Below, one piece after another: positions 17,288 through 27,500 of a stretch of 64,000 nt of DNA. The translations under genes and the position numbers were made by a program. The notes below the pieces were generated by a model. That model had not been told where the DNA came from and did not search any database. It saw nothing but the letters and a program-made list of their open reading frames with translations. The DNA is from Photobacterium proteolyticum. Its GTDB lineage: Bacteria; Pseudomonadota; Gammaproteobacteria; Enterobacterales; Vibrionaceae. Position 1 is the first letter of the stretch, and each line of letters starts with the position of its first letter. The stretch lies in the NCBI RefSeq assembly GCF_001939735.1, contig NZ_MJIL01000048.1, positions 1 through 64,000 on the forward strand, given 5' to 3'.

Positions 17288-19046
17288 GTTGTATCAAGCC
17301 GATTGTCTGGACGAAGAACAAATTGAATATATCGAAAATGAGTTTTTTGCAGGCTTTAAGCGGTATAGCAATCATCAATCGTTACCAGCAAAATTAGATC
17401 ACTATGCGGGACTAGATGAAGAATTAAGAAACGTTAGCAGCACCAACCTTTGTCGTGAGCTTCAACGTGAACATGAAAAGCATGAAGGCTTTGTTTTAAA
17501 GCACTTCATCGATGATATTCAAGCCGTATATTGTGCTGACAATCGTCCATGGGTTATTGGCTATAGCGGTGGTAAAGACTCCTCTGCAGTCGTAACGCTT
17601 GTTTATCTTGCGTTACAAGCATTAGATGAATCAAAACGCACCAAACAAGTGTACGTAGTTGCCTCGGATACATTGGTTGAAACACCGTTGGTTGTTGATC
17701 ACGTCAATAAATCACTAGAATCTATTGGCAACCAAGCTCGCCGTGATGGCTTGCCTATTACAACCCATAAAGTATTGCCAAAGCCTCATCAAACGTTTTG
17801 GTCTTGTCTTTTAGGTAAGGGCTACCCTGCACCAACAAAAAGTTTCCGTTGGTGTACTGAGCGCATGAAAATTGACCCTGTTAGTGACTTCATTACAGAT
17901 AAAGTAGCGAAGTTTGACGAAGTCATTGTTGTACTAGGTTCTCGTAGTCAAGAAAGTGCCTCGCGTGCACAAGTAATCGCGAAGCATAAAATTGAGAACA
18001 CACGCCTAGCTCGCCATACAACTTTGGCAAATGCTTTCATCTATACACCAATTGATACTTGGAGCATGGATGACGTTTGGAAAATTCTTCGTGCATGTCG
18101 TCTCGAAGTAACCATCTCACCTATGGGTATTGGTAAAAAGTGGTCAAACAACTACGACCTTGAATGGGAAAATCCATGGGGTGGTAAGAACCTGACGCTA
18201 TGGAATTTGTACAAGGATTCATCTGTCCAAGGCGAATGCCCAATGGTTATTGATGACAGTACCCCTTCATGTGGTAACTCTCGTTTTGGTTGTTGGACAT
18301 GTACCGTAGTCACGAAAGACCGTGCAATGGAAAGCCTAATCCAAAATGGTGAAGAGTGGATGCGCCCGCTGCTTGATTTCCGAAACATGCTGGCTGAAAC
18401 CAACATCCCAGAAAACAAGCCTCTTTACCGTAATTTTAAGCGCCGTACAGGCCGTGTTAGTTATCAACGAGTCAAAGATGGACAAGACTTATCGGCTGAA
18501 CGTGATCATGTGCCTGGTCCTTACATGCTTAAATTCCGTAAGCAATGGCTAAGACAATTGTTGGTACAAGAAAAGGAATTTAACCAGTCAGGCTATCAGG
18601 TCACACTTGTTACTAAACCTGAACTGCATGCTATTCGCCAAGAGTGGTTGAACGATCCAAACGAACCTGACTGGGCTGATTCACTCCCTCAAATTTATCG
18701 TGAGGTTTACGGTAAAGACCTTGATTGGGTTATCAACGACAACAACAGCTTTGGTGAAGTAGAAGCACAAATCTTGCAGCAACTAGGCAATGAGCACGAT
18801 GTATCACCAGAAATGATTCAAAAGTTACTTGATCTTGAAGTATCACTTGAGGGTTTAAGCCGTCGTACCGGTGTCTTTGAGAAAATTGGTAGCCTATTGA
18901 AACGTGATTGGGGTTCACTTGAAGAAATCAAAGAAAAGCATGCTGATCTGCAAAGTAAATCAGACTTTGATATCCATAAAGACCAAATCAAACGTTACGA
19001 AGATGAAATTGCAAAACTGGATCGCTTAGCCAAGGTGGAACTATAA
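17280..19046 (+). CDS. dndC: DNA phosphorothioation protein DndC
   Basis: DndC is an ATP pyrophosphatase-type iron-sulfur enzyme related to PAPS reductase, thought to activate the DNA backbone or transfer sulfur. The 588-residue protein has the P-loop SGGKDS at 96-101, the ATP-site region FRWCTERMKIDP, and clustered cysteines (GECPMV ... SCGNSRFGCWTCTV) that can ligate a 4Fe-4S cluster. The ATG at 17280 is preferred over the GTG four codons upstream because GTGAGG serves as its ribosome-binding site. It overlaps dndB by 8 bp and abuts dndD directly. Confidence 0.96.
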   Translation: MAELYQADCLDEEQIEYIENEFFAGFKRYSNHQSLPAKLDHYAGLDEELRNVSSTNLCRELQREHEKHEGFVLKHFIDDIQAVYCADNRPWVIGYSGGKDSSAVVTLVYLALQALDESKRTKQVYVVASDTLVETPLVVDHVNKSLESIGNQARRDGLPITTHKVLPKPHQTFWSCLLGKGYPAPTKSFRWCTERMKIDPVSDFITDKVAKFDEVIVVLGSRSQESASRAQVIAKHKIENTRLARHTTLANAFIYTPIDTWSMDDVWKILRACRLEVTISPMGIGKKWSNNYDLEWENPWGGKNLTLWNLYKDSSVQGECPMVIDDSTPSCGNSRFGCWTCTVVTKDRAMESLIQNGEEWMRPLLDFRNMLAETNIPENKPLYRNFKRRTGRVSYQRVKDGQDLSAERDHVPGPYMLKFRKQWLRQLLVQEKEFNQSGYQVTLVTKPELHAIRQEWLNDPNEPDWADSLPQIYREVYGKDLDWVINDNNSFGEVEAQILQQLGNEHDVSPEMIQKLLDLEVSLEGLSRRTGVFEKIGSLLKRDWGSLEEIKEKHADLQSKSDFDIHKDQIKRYEDEIAKLDRLAKVEL

Positions 19047-21056
19047 ATGATCATTAAAAGCCTTGTAGTCAATAACTTCCGTGTTTTCCGTGGTGTGCAC
19101 GAAATTGACCTTGCCCCTCGTAAGCAACGTGAGTATCACGAAGCCCCTGCGCCAATCGTATTATTTGGCGGTTTAAATGGTGCAGGTAAAACGTCGATCC
19201 TAACCGCAGTCCGTGTGGCTCTATATGGCCGTGCTGCCTTTGGTAGAGGCATGACAGCAGCAGAATACCAAGAACAACTTGACGCCCTTATTCATAAAGG
19301 CGTCGGGATCAGTGAAGGTAAATCCTCCATTGAGCTTGTTTTCACACATAGCCAAAACGGTATTGAAAGCGAATATAAAATCACCCGAGGTTGGTCAAAA
19401 GGTCAAAAAGACCGCTTAGTCCTTGAGAAAGATTCTGAAGAACTAAGCCAGATGAACTACGACCAATGCCAAAGCTTCCTTAATGAACTGATTCCATCTG
19501 GTATTGCCGACTTATTCTTCTTTGACGGTGAAAAGATTGCCGAGCTTGCAGAAGATGAGTCAGGCGAAGTTCTACAAACTGCAGTAAGACGTTTATTAGG
19601 TATTGATGTTGTTGAGCGCCTTCGAAACGACCTTGCCATTTACCTGAAGCGTAACGATGCTGCTGCAATGCCAGCTAACATCAAAACACAAATTGAAAAG
19701 TTAGAAAAAGAGCGTGTGGATGCTGAAAATGCTGCAAAAGCAATGGCAAATGAAGCTGTGCTCTGTAAAGCAAAAATCGATTTAATTGCCGCCGATATTG
19801 ATAAAGCCGAAGGAGAGCTGTCTTCACGTGGTGGTGCATGGGCAAGCAGCCGTGAACAAGAGAAATCCAAGCAAAATGAACTAGAAGCTGAGCGTAAAGA
19901 ATTGGAGAAAGTTCTTCGTGCAGAAATCGAAGCTAACCTACCCTACTCTTTCGCACCAACAGTGCTAGCAAACCTGTTTACTCAACTTGAAGCAGAAAAA
20001 TCAGCTAAACAAGCTCAAAACTTCAATGCTGAGTTACAAGGCTTTATGAATGAGCTTAGCCAGCAGCTTAGCTTCCGACTTGCTAATGCAGCAACAGCAC
20101 TTGATACCATTCAAGATTGCTTAAATGAGCGAAGCGCTTCTCAACAAGAGACAGACATTTTACTTGATATTTCTGATCGTGAATTCAATCAGATTTATTC
20201 TCAAGTCAACGTTCAGGCACCAGAGTCATTCACGCGTTTTGATGCTGCTCGTAAACGATTAAGCATAGTTGATGAAGAAATAGCAAGTCTTTCTGTCAAT
20301 ATTGCTCGCGCACCAGAACAAGAGCAACTTGAATCACAATTAGCAGCAATAAAGTCTCTAACCAAGAAACGTACTGAAGCGATTTTAGAGCACAAAACAA
20401 CAACTGACGATGCGAAGCGTAAATACCGTGAAGCAATTGAATTAGCACGCAAAATTCAAAAACTTCACGACAAGCATAAAGTAGCGCACAACGCTGAAGC
20501 TTCATTGGCTAACGCCCAAAATGCACACATTATGTTGGCTGATTTCAGTGAAAAGCTAACGCAAGTACGTGTTAAGCAACTTGAATCAGAATTTATTAAA
20601 AGCTATCAAAAACTGGCACGTAAAGAAGATTTACAGCTATCGGCACGTATCAATACTAAATCATTTGATGTTGAGTTGATTGATGAAAAAGGCCATACCA
20701 TCAGTCGTAAGGCTCTGTCTGCTGGTGAAAAACAAATTTATGCTATCTCGATTCTAGAAGCATTAGGTCGAACTTCAGGCAATCAATTACCAATCATTAT
20801 TGATACGCCTTTGGGCCGTTTAGATTCTAAACACCGTGATAAGCTTATTCAGCATTACTTCCCTGAAGCTAGCCACCAGGTCATCATCCTATCAACAGAT
20901 ACTGAAATCGATGAAAGCTACTTCAACAATGTTGATTTCAAATACGGTATTTCACATGCCTTTGAGATTCAGTTTGATGGCACCACTAAGTCATCCAGAC
21001 TGAAAGAAGGATATTTCTGGCAACAGAAAGCACAAGCAGTTGCGGAGGTAAATTAA
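19047..21056 (+). CDS. dndD: DNA phosphorothioation protein DndD
   Basis: DndD is an SMC/Rad50-like ATPase proposed to open or nick DNA for sulfur incorporation. The 669-residue product has Walker A GGLNGAGKTS at 41-50, long coiled-coil segments (about 205-300 and 380-500), the ABC signature LSAGEKQIYAISILEAL near 556 and Walker B LPIIIDTPLGRLDSKHR. The ATG follows the dndC stop without any gap, which means coupled translation. Length is as usual for the family. Confidence 0.96.
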   Translation: MIIKSLVVNNFRVFRGVHEIDLAPRKQREYHEAPAPIVLFGGLNGAGKTSILTAVRVALYGRAAFGRGMTAAEYQEQLDALIHKGVGISEGKSSIELVFTHSQNGIESEYKITRGWSKGQKDRLVLEKDSEELSQMNYDQCQSFLNELIPSGIADLFFFDGEKIAELAEDESGEVLQTAVRRLLGIDVVERLRNDLAIYLKRNDAAAMPANIKTQIEKLEKERVDAENAAKAMANEAVLCKAKIDLIAADIDKAEGELSSRGGAWASSREQEKSKQNELEAERKELEKVLRAEIEANLPYSFAPTVLANLFTQLEAEKSAKQAQNFNAELQGFMNELSQQLSFRLANAATALDTIQDCLNERSASQQETDILLDISDREFNQIYSQVNVQAPESFTRFDAARKRLSIVDEEIASLSVNIARAPEQEQLESQLAAIKSLTKKRTEAILEHKTTTDDAKRKYREAIELARKIQKLHDKHKVAHNAEASLANAQNAHIMLADFSEKLTQVRVKQLESEFIKSYQKLARKEDLQLSARINTKSFDVELIDEKGHTISRKALSAGEKQIYAISILEALGRTSGNQLPIIIDTPLGRLDSKHRDKLIQHYFPEASHQVIILSTDTEIDESYFNNVDFKYGISHAFEIQFDGTTKSSRLKEGYFWQQKAQAVAEVN

Positions 21057-21057
21057 G

Positions 21058-21408
21058 ATGCTACCTAATAGCATGAAATTGAATAAACAAACAGAAGAAC
21101 AGCTAAAAAAGCTAAAGCAATTTACCGGAATTACACCTAATGTTTCTTCACGCATCGCTTTCTTCCGCTCAGTTGAATCAGGCTTTAAGTATTCAGCTGA
21201 AACAGCAAAGAAGCTTGATGGTAGCTTGGTACTGGATAAAGTGACATGGCTAGGTGACACCCAGTTAGTGACTGAACTGGTACTGAAACAGACCTACCCT
21301 GATCTTGACGATAAAGAAACAATGGCCGCTTGGGCTGCGCATGTTGAGGATGGGATTGCAGCATTGAGGAATCATAAATCGATTTCTTCCTTCTCAGAAG
21401 CTCTATAG
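21058..21408 (+). CDS. dndE: DNA phosphorothioation protein DndE
   Basis: DndE is a small tetrameric protein of the Dnd core complex with a proposed preference for nicked DNA. The 116-residue product is basic at its N-terminus (MKLNKQTEEQLKKLKQFTGITPNVSSRIAFFRSVESGF) and matches the family in size and in its position after dndD, one base away. GGAGGT lies 9 bases before the ATG. It ends the modification operon; a terminator follows at 21413. dndA (cysteine desulfurase) is not in this window, so a chromosomal IscS would have to supply sulfur. Confidence 0.93.
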   Translation: MLPNSMKLNKQTEEQLKKLKQFTGITPNVSSRIAFFRSVESGFKYSAETAKKLDGSLVLDKVTWLGDTQLVTELVLKQTYPDLDDKETMAAWAAHVEDGIAALRNHKSISSFSEAL

Positions 21409-21412
21409 TATG

Positions 21413-21441
21413 TACGGCACCATACGGTGCCGTATTATTTT
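21413..21441 (+). terminator. Terminator after dndE
   Basis: Perfect 9-bp stem TACGGCACC/GGTGCCGTA (21413-21421 with 21426-21434) followed by TTATTTT. It separates dndBCDE from the convergent cargo genes. Confidence 0.85.
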
Positions 21442-21481
21442 CTAAATCATTATTATGACTATCAAATGATACTTTATGTTA

Positions 21482-22612
21482 TCAACTTATATACCTTAAA
21501 ATAAGATTTCTAACTTCTGCTCTACCAATACCAGAAAAATTAAAGTTAGATTTCTTTAGGGCGTTGACATCAACTTTATCCATCATCTTAAAATCAAGAA
21601 ATAAATAATCGTTGGAATCAATATTTGATAAAACAATCCTTAACACATCAAAGATTGCTAATATTCCAATCGCTCTCGTAGTAACAAACTCATCATTAGA
21701 AAACCATCCAAGAGTGTCTAATTTAGATAAATATGCAAGTATTATTGAGTAAATATCTCTATCTCGTCCATCGATATAAAACTCTCTTAAAACTTGTTTA
21801 TACTTTTTATCTATTAACCTTTTACGCCCTTTCGATAAAAACAATCCTGACTCATGGATTTTATATCTATCTCTAGTTGCATCCGATGTTATTAAACTTG
21901 AAATAGCTTCTACAAAACAAGCTGTTGATATATTCCAACCACTTGGTTTTTTACTCCCTTCAAAACTAGTATAAATCTTACCCTTAAATGATGTTTCAGA
22001 CTCAGAATTCAAAATTCTCGTTAAAAATATTGCGAGAGTATCAGGAGACCAATAGTCACTGTTTGTCTCATCAACATTATAGCCAAAAAGTTCATACGCT
22101 ATGCTTTTATCAACTTTCTTTTGATTAAAGTTTATTGAAGTAAATATTTCAGCTTGTTCCGCAAAATGTAGATCAATATAGACAGAACAAATCATATCAT
22201 AATCACGAAAAGCACCATCAGATATTGCTTTTTTAATACCTTCAATACGGTGTTGCCCATCTATTATAGAAGCTATTTTTTTGTTTGTCGGAATAATTAA
22301 CTTTTCGTTTTTAATACCCCATCTAATGTTCTCATCATCAACAAATGAACCATCACTTTTAAAATTCGCACTTAATATAACTGTATTTGGGTATGTTGTT
22401 CTATTGCTACGGCTATATAGTGCAATCTGATTAATCCGATCATCTCTAAGCTTCCTTTGAACACCATTTAACTTTCCATTTTGGCTATAAGCCGACATAG
22501 AAAACACCAACTCAACTAACATAGAAGCTTTTATTTTGAATGTATAAAATGTACTAAATGGTTGATGAACTTCAAGGACATTCGTTTCAAAAAAGTTTTT
22601 CACTTTAGACAT
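21482..22612 (-). CDS. Second DGQHR-domain (DndB-like) protein in nested cargo
   Basis: The product (376 residues from the ATG at 22610-22612, which has GGAAGA upstream; a start 4 codons earlier has none) carries DGQHRIEGIKKA at about residues 114-125, the hallmark of the DGQHR superfamily that includes DndB. The following block (AEQAEIFTSINFNQKKVDKSIAYELFGY) also parallels DndB. Outside this core it is dissimilar from the DndB at 16178, so it is not a recent duplicate. Base composition is clearly more AT-rich than the dnd genes. It is translationally coupled to the four-helix membrane protein upstream (overlap of a few bases). Function unknown; a defence module is an inference from context. 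Confidence 0.75.
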   Translation of the reverse strand: MSKVKNFFETNVLEVHQPFSTFYTFKIKASMLVELVFSMSAYSQNGKLNGVQRKLRDDRINQIALYSRSNRTTYPNTVILSANFKSDGSFVDDENIRWGIKNEKLIIPTNKKIASIIDGQHRIEGIKKAISDGAFRDYDMICSVYIDLHFAEQAEIFTSINFNQKKVDKSIAYELFGYNVDETNSDYWSPDTLAIFLTRILNSESETSFKGKIYTSFEGSKKPSGWNISTACFVEAISSLITSDATRDRYKIHESGLFLSKGRKRLIDKKYKQVLREFYIDGRDRDIYSIILAYLSKLDTLGWFSNDEFVTTRAIGILAIFDVLRIVLSNIDSNDYLFLDFKMMDKVDVNALKKSNFNFSGIGRAEVRNLILRYIS

Positions 22613-22613
22613 T

Positions 22614-23120
22614 TTATCTTCCATTACTTAATGATTCTGAACTTAGTGGTTTGTTACCTGTCGGAGTATAACCACCACGAACTCCTGAGGTGAGATTAGC
22701 TGAATTCACGAAAACCCAAATGATAATTGCAAATACTGTTGATATTGATGAAAGAACAAGGCTATTTTGTAATAGTGATTGTGCCATAATTATTGCCATA
22801 ACAATAATCATCCCAAATGATAGAAATATAGCATTTAGAAAATTTTCACGTTGTTGTTCATCTTCAGATAAATTATCATACCTTTCAAACAACTTCAGAA
22901 TCCCATCCATTAGGGCTGTAATTAAAAGTGGTACTGTATACGAGAACATTGACTTTGGAGTAAATGTTGACAAAAAGTCAACACCTCCTCCAGGACTAAA
23001 ACACTCATAATAAATGCCAAAAGTGCTTGCAAAAATAAAAATAACAAATATTATTCTAAATCTAACATCATAAAATGGGCTTATAAACTCCCCCCAAATA
23101 TACTTCAATAAATCACACAT
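22614..23120 (-). CDS. Four-helix membrane protein paired with the DGQHR protein
   Basis: I do not recognise the family. From the ATG at 23118-23120 (AAGGGA upstream; earlier starts in frame lack a site) the protein has 168 residues. It shows four hydrophobic segments: RIIFVIFIFASTFGIYY, FSYTVPLLITALMDGIL, NAIFLSFGMIIVMAIIMA and SISTVFAIIIWVFVNS, with a charged loop FERYDNLSEDEQQREN between the second and third. The tail is short and polar. The stop codon overlaps the region of the DGQHR gene start, so the two form an operon. Very AT-rich. A DNA-binding partner plus a membrane protein resembles the sensor/effector pairs of abortive-infection systems, which is speculation. Confidence 0.65.
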   Translation of the reverse strand: MCDLLKYIWGEFISPFYDVRFRIIFVIFIFASTFGIYYECFSPGGGVDFLSTFTPKSMFSYTVPLLITALMDGILKLFERYDNLSEDEQQRENFLNAIFLSFGMIIVMAIIMAQSLLQNSLVLSSISTVFAIIIWVFVNSANLTSGVRGGYTPTGNKPLSSESLSNGR

Positions 23121-23171
23121 TACATCCCTTAAAACAATATATTTGAACATTACCAAAAATTTACTGTGTAG

Positions 23172-24032
23172 CTATTTTTTAAACACCTCTCTAATATGCC
23201 ATTCAATCTCCCGTATAGATGGCCTATTAGATATATTGTGTGGTAAGTGAATCATTTTAGAATCAAAATCCCACATCAATTTTTCAACTAATCTGCCTCC
23301 AACTACAGACGGTGATATTTTCACCTTCATATCGCTATCTAAGGTAAATGCGCCTTTATCAAAAGCTCTATGGTGAATGCTGCATAGAGCTATACCATTA
23401 GTAACATGGCAAGGGCCAGAAAACTGCTTCCATTTTATATGTGCAGCTTCAATGCCAACTGGCACTGTATCTAACGCCAAATCAAATCCACAAACAGCAC
23501 AACGATAATTGTAAGCTCTTAAGACTTCACGCCTGAAGTTAGGATCTCGCAGCTTTGAAGATGTATCTAGTTCAAAGCCAAATTTGATGAATAGTTCATC
23601 TTGAACCGTTTCAGGAAAATTGTCTTGAATTAACTTCGAAGCTATCCGCTCAATTAATGATGGATTAGATTCAATGGCTAGATACGATGAAACATCAAAG
23701 CCTGCCATGACGTTGAATTTTACAAGCTCTGATTTTTTCGGATCAGTATTACTTTTACGGGGAATGCACTCCTCACCGTTTTTTATTTCCCAAAAGCCAT
23801 CATTCACTAATCTCCAGAAAGGATACTCTGGATGGTGTGCTTTACGAGAAGGCCCAAACTGAACCAGCAATTCTTTTACCTGTTGATCAACTTCACTTTC
23901 AAACTTAAACAGCCGCTCATGCCCTTTTTTATACTCAGACAAAGCATAAAGAAGCATCAAGGGCTTATGAGGAGCACGTTGGTCACCACGTCTCCAGCGC
24001 GATACTGACTGTACTTTTTCTTGCAGGTCCAA
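23172..24032 (-). CDS. Predicted phosphorothioate-DNA-binding HNH restriction endonuclease
   Basis: The 286-residue protein resembles ScoMcrA-type type IV enzymes that join a sulfur-binding domain to an HNH nuclease. The N-terminal part has WRRGDQRAPHKPLMLLYALSEY and HHPEYPFWRLVNDGFW, the sulfur-binding-domain signature. The C-terminal part has CAVCGFDL, IEAAHIKWKQFSGP, NGIALCSIHHRAFDKGAFTLD, a complete HNH with metal-binding cysteines. I place the start at a TTG (24030-24032) because AGGTG lies 7 bases upstream and a -10-like TATAAT at 24064-24069 would start transcription inside any longer frame. Such enzymes cut phosphorothioated DNA, yet it sits beside a full Dnd modification operon. Confidence 0.8.
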   Translation of the reverse strand: MDLQEKVQSVSRWRRGDQRAPHKPLMLLYALSEYKKGHERLFKFESEVDQQVKELLVQFGPSRKAHHPEYPFWRLVNDGFWEIKNGEECIPRKSNTDPKKSELVKFNVMAGFDVSSYLAIESNPSLIERIASKLIQDNFPETVQDELFIKFGFELDTSSKLRDPNFRREVLRAYNYRCAVCGFDLALDTVPVGIEAAHIKWKQFSGPCHVTNGIALCSIHHRAFDKGAFTLDSDMKVKISPSVVGGRLVEKLMWDFDSKMIHLPHNISNRPSIREIEWHIREVFKK

Positions 24033-24100
24033 ATTTGCACACCTCACATTGATAATATGCCCAATTATACATACACCCATCTATTTTGATATTACACCCA

Positions 24101-24133
24101 CAAAAAAATAGCACCTAAAAGGTGCTTTTTTTG
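24101..24133. terminator. Bidirectional hairpin terminator
   Basis: Stem GCACC/GGTGC (24111-24115 with 24121-24125) with an A-run on one side and T7 on the other. It sits upstream of the HNH gene and isolates it from the dptFGH operon read-through. Confidence 0.75.
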
Positions 24134-24148
24134 ACTTTAGTCAGTTAC

Positions 24149-24457
24149 TTACTGCAGTAACTCCAAAAATTCCTTATCCCGTATCTTGACGATCTTCTTG
24201 GCGCCATCAATGATATAAGCTGTAGTGGATTTCTAGCTTATTGATAGTTATCATCAGATCTCTTGTACGGCTTTTTCATTCACACTAAACATCGCTTTTA
24301 GCTCCAGAGCGCGGATCTTAGCTACACTGTGAATTAACCAAGTAAGTACGTAGCTTAAATAATTATTTTTGCTTGTTTGAAACTGAGTAATATCTTGTTT
24401 TGGTGAGTTCACCCAGCCTTTGTATTTCCGATTTTCTTTATAATTTGTCACAAGCAT
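24149..24457 (-). pseudogene. Likely gene remnants between the HNH gene and dptH
   Basis: This stretch has no intact gene. On the minus strand one frame ends with STTAYIIDGAKKIVKIRDKEF then LELLQ and a stop at 24149-24151, reading like a natural protein C-terminus but closed upstream by a stop near 24230. A second open frame (24254-24457, 67 codons) has no ribosome-binding site and no recognisable match. I take both as decayed pieces of former cargo; I could not name the parent genes. Confidence 0.35.
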
Positions 24458-24502
24458 GTTTGGTGCTGCAGTGTGAAGTCATCCATATTATCGATAGAAT
24501 AC

Positions 24503-24531
24503 GGCGAAAGAAGCATTACACATCTTTCGCC
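24503..24531 (-). terminator. Probable terminator of the dptFGH operon
   Basis: Nine-bp perfect stem GGCGAAAGA/TCTTTCGCC 14 bp after the dptH stop codon. The T-tract behind it on the minus strand is poor, so efficiency is uncertain. Confidence 0.55.
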
Positions 24532-24544
24532 ATCTACGGAAGGA

Positions 24545-27500
24545 CTATATCCGGTCACACATCTGGGTAATGTGGACTTTCTTAACACCCACTTTTAAGT
24601 TACCAGTACTATCCATATGGTAACCAACGGACAAGCATTGCCCTTTACTGAGCTCTCCAAGCCGAATCTCCCATTCTGCCTGTTTAGTCCCAGGCATGCT
24701 AAGCTCAAGAATCTTCGCATAGGTTTTAGTCTCAGTTTTTGCAGGTGCAAAAAATAATTTATGTGAAGCTTGGAATAAACGGTCTTGTTCATCTCTTTTT
24801 AGCATACTCAAGGTCTGAGTTGCTAAAATAAGAGAAACACCAAACTTCCTGCCTTCAGTTAGCATTTTACCTAAAGGGCTTTCTAAGCGATGATCTAAGT
24901 TCTGCACTTCATCCAAAACAATTGGTACTGGCGTGTTTTTACTGCCATAACTACATGCGTAAGAGTACAAGTCCCAAAGTAAAAACTCCGTACATAACAT
25001 CGATATATCGTGAGAAAGAGATGCTAGCTGCATGATAGTTGCGCCATATCGATCGCTTTGGAATACAGACTCCCAACTTTGCCCACTATTCGAACTGAAA
25101 AGGTTAGATTTAACAAGTGGAGAAAGTTTGCTAGCTAATGTAGGACCAACTGTTTCTTCTTCTAGCAGATCATCGTACATATTCTGGAAGCTATAAGCGC
25201 TCCCATACTTTTGTACTCCGTATTCAATTACATCATTCAGTACGGCAATCTGTTTTTCACCAATTGACGAGTAAACCTTGTTAAATACTGATGCTATTCT
25301 TCCTGCCACCGTGTGTGGTTTTTCTTGAATAATTAGCCCACCAAAATCTTGTTTTTGTGCTCGGAAAGGAGACATCTCAAATGGCTCATTGCACATAACA
25401 TTAGATTTCGGGTCTAATTTTGACAGAAATTCTGGCTCCAAGTGATTTGGTAAAAATCCATTTGTATAATCAACAACAAGTGAGCGGATTTGAGAATCTG
25501 CCATACTCATCATCAGCCCTTGAATACAATAAGTCTTTCCTTGCCCGGAACTACCAAAAATAATCATATGTCTGTTCGCCAGATCTTTATGACCATATTC
25601 CCAATATACTTTCTCACCTGTACAAGTATTACTTCCAATTTCGACACGATTAAATACATCAGGCTGCAACTCTTCCCCATGTAAGTTCGGAGAAAGATTA
25701 CCTATACCAGAAATATCTTCGTTATCTGAAGAAAAAGCCACTTCTGCTTGAGTACTTCCTCCTAAAATGTATTGCTCTGGCACATGGCATAGCTTCACTA
25801 CATCAAGCTTGTTCAATACATCTTGTAACGGTGTTTCTACCAAGCTTGGCAGTAAGCCCATAGGTAAATCGACTTTTAAAATGCCATCAAGCAGTTGGTA
25901 ATCAGGCTCTAAGCAACTAGCGCCTTCTAGGTGGCTAACAACAAAACCATCTGGGTACTCAGCTACTTTAGCCAGTGAGTAATCACCCTTTAACAACTCT
26001 TCTTTGTTTGCCAGTAGTGAGTCGAAGTAGTTGGATGCAAACACGTTATAAAGGCGGTATTTATCGACTTGCATCAGTACTTGTCGCATAAACAAACCAC
26101 GGTATAACTTGCTTGCCAATGTGACGTTACCAAGTAAATCTTCACTTAGGTAACGCAGCAACTCTTTCGCCTGTTTTACCGCTTTCTTATAATCAGGGAT
26201 TGACCCCGTCTTCACTTCTACCGGAAGTAAGTACATCTGCTGATCTTTAAAGCCAACTAACAACACATCATCAGAGATTGCGCCTTTTTTATAACCTTGC
26301 ACATTGCGCGAGAACTCGCTGTCTGACATTTTCAGGCCGATATTGCCAGAAACACGAATCATTTCTGCTACTGATAGAGGCACCCAGGTAATATCTGAGC
26401 TGTGCACTAAGCTGGTTACAAACTTATAGGCACCAATAACACCTTTGCGCTCTTTGTTAATCGTCGGTGCACACGTCATCATCTTCAGAAGCCAATCACC
26501 GTTGAAGGCATTGAATTCGTTGATTTGGCCGCCATCATCTTGCTTTATCACTTTCTCAAACAGATCACGTTGAGCGGTTACCGTGATAGCATCGTAACTT
26601 GATGAGCTGGTGTATTGATCCGAGTAGTGGATTAACACCACGTCTTCATTGCTATGGAAGAAATCGAGCGTAACTTTCGGATCGATAATGATTGTCCAAA
26701 TAGAGCTATCATAAGAGCGCTCGAGTAGATCTTTAAAGTCTTCACTTACAGCTAATGCAATTGCATTCGTGTCACCTGTTTTTCGATTAGCCTGCAGTGC
26801 TGGCTTCATCAACGAGCCAATATGCTTAGCCATCATCAAATGCGGGAAAGTCTGATAGTCGGTATTTTTTAAACCAAAACCGGTAAAGTAAGATCCATTA
26901 TCGCTATGAGAAGCTTCTCCAGGTAATAGTCCGTCACACGCGATCCCTGACTCCATCAATTCAATAGCGATATCCGAACAATCAACCTTCTCATTATTGC
27001 GGAAGAAAGAAAGATGTGCATAAGCTTGCCCATTCTTCTCTGCTTGTTCATTCGTGAACTTGCTGTAAGTCAACCGAGTACGCAGGATATCGATGATGGT
27101 ATCAGCAACTTCACGTACTTTACCTTTATTGAGCTCTAGCCATTCTTTTAGTTCATCGTAATTTGCAGTTTCGGCAAAACGGTCGAAGGCATTAAATGTC
27201 AGCTTTTCATCGTAAAGGTTCACGTGAATTGATGCAGATTGCTCTTGGTTGTTACGAATGTAATCCACCAAGCCCATAAACAGCTCATCAGCACTGTCTT
27301 GGTTCACTGCATTCACAATGATACTCTTTTCTGAACCAGTAAACAGTTGGCTGAATGCCGTTTGAAACTCATCAATTTTTTCTTTCACCAACTTACGGAC
27401 AAAAGAAAGCGAACTCTTCTCTTGCGGAACACTCTTGAGCCAAAACGCATTTTCTTTTACTTGTTGGTTATAAGCGAACTCGTGTTTCGGATGGTAAACA

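Noticed and set aside
21482..22612. DGQHR protein as a simple duplicate of DndB
   Set aside because: Only the DGQHR core and the following helix resemble DndB; the rest, and the base composition, differ strongly.
24254..24457. 67-codon minus-strand ORF as an intact gene
   Set aside because: No ribosome-binding site and no recognisable similarity; listed only as part of a probable remnant.
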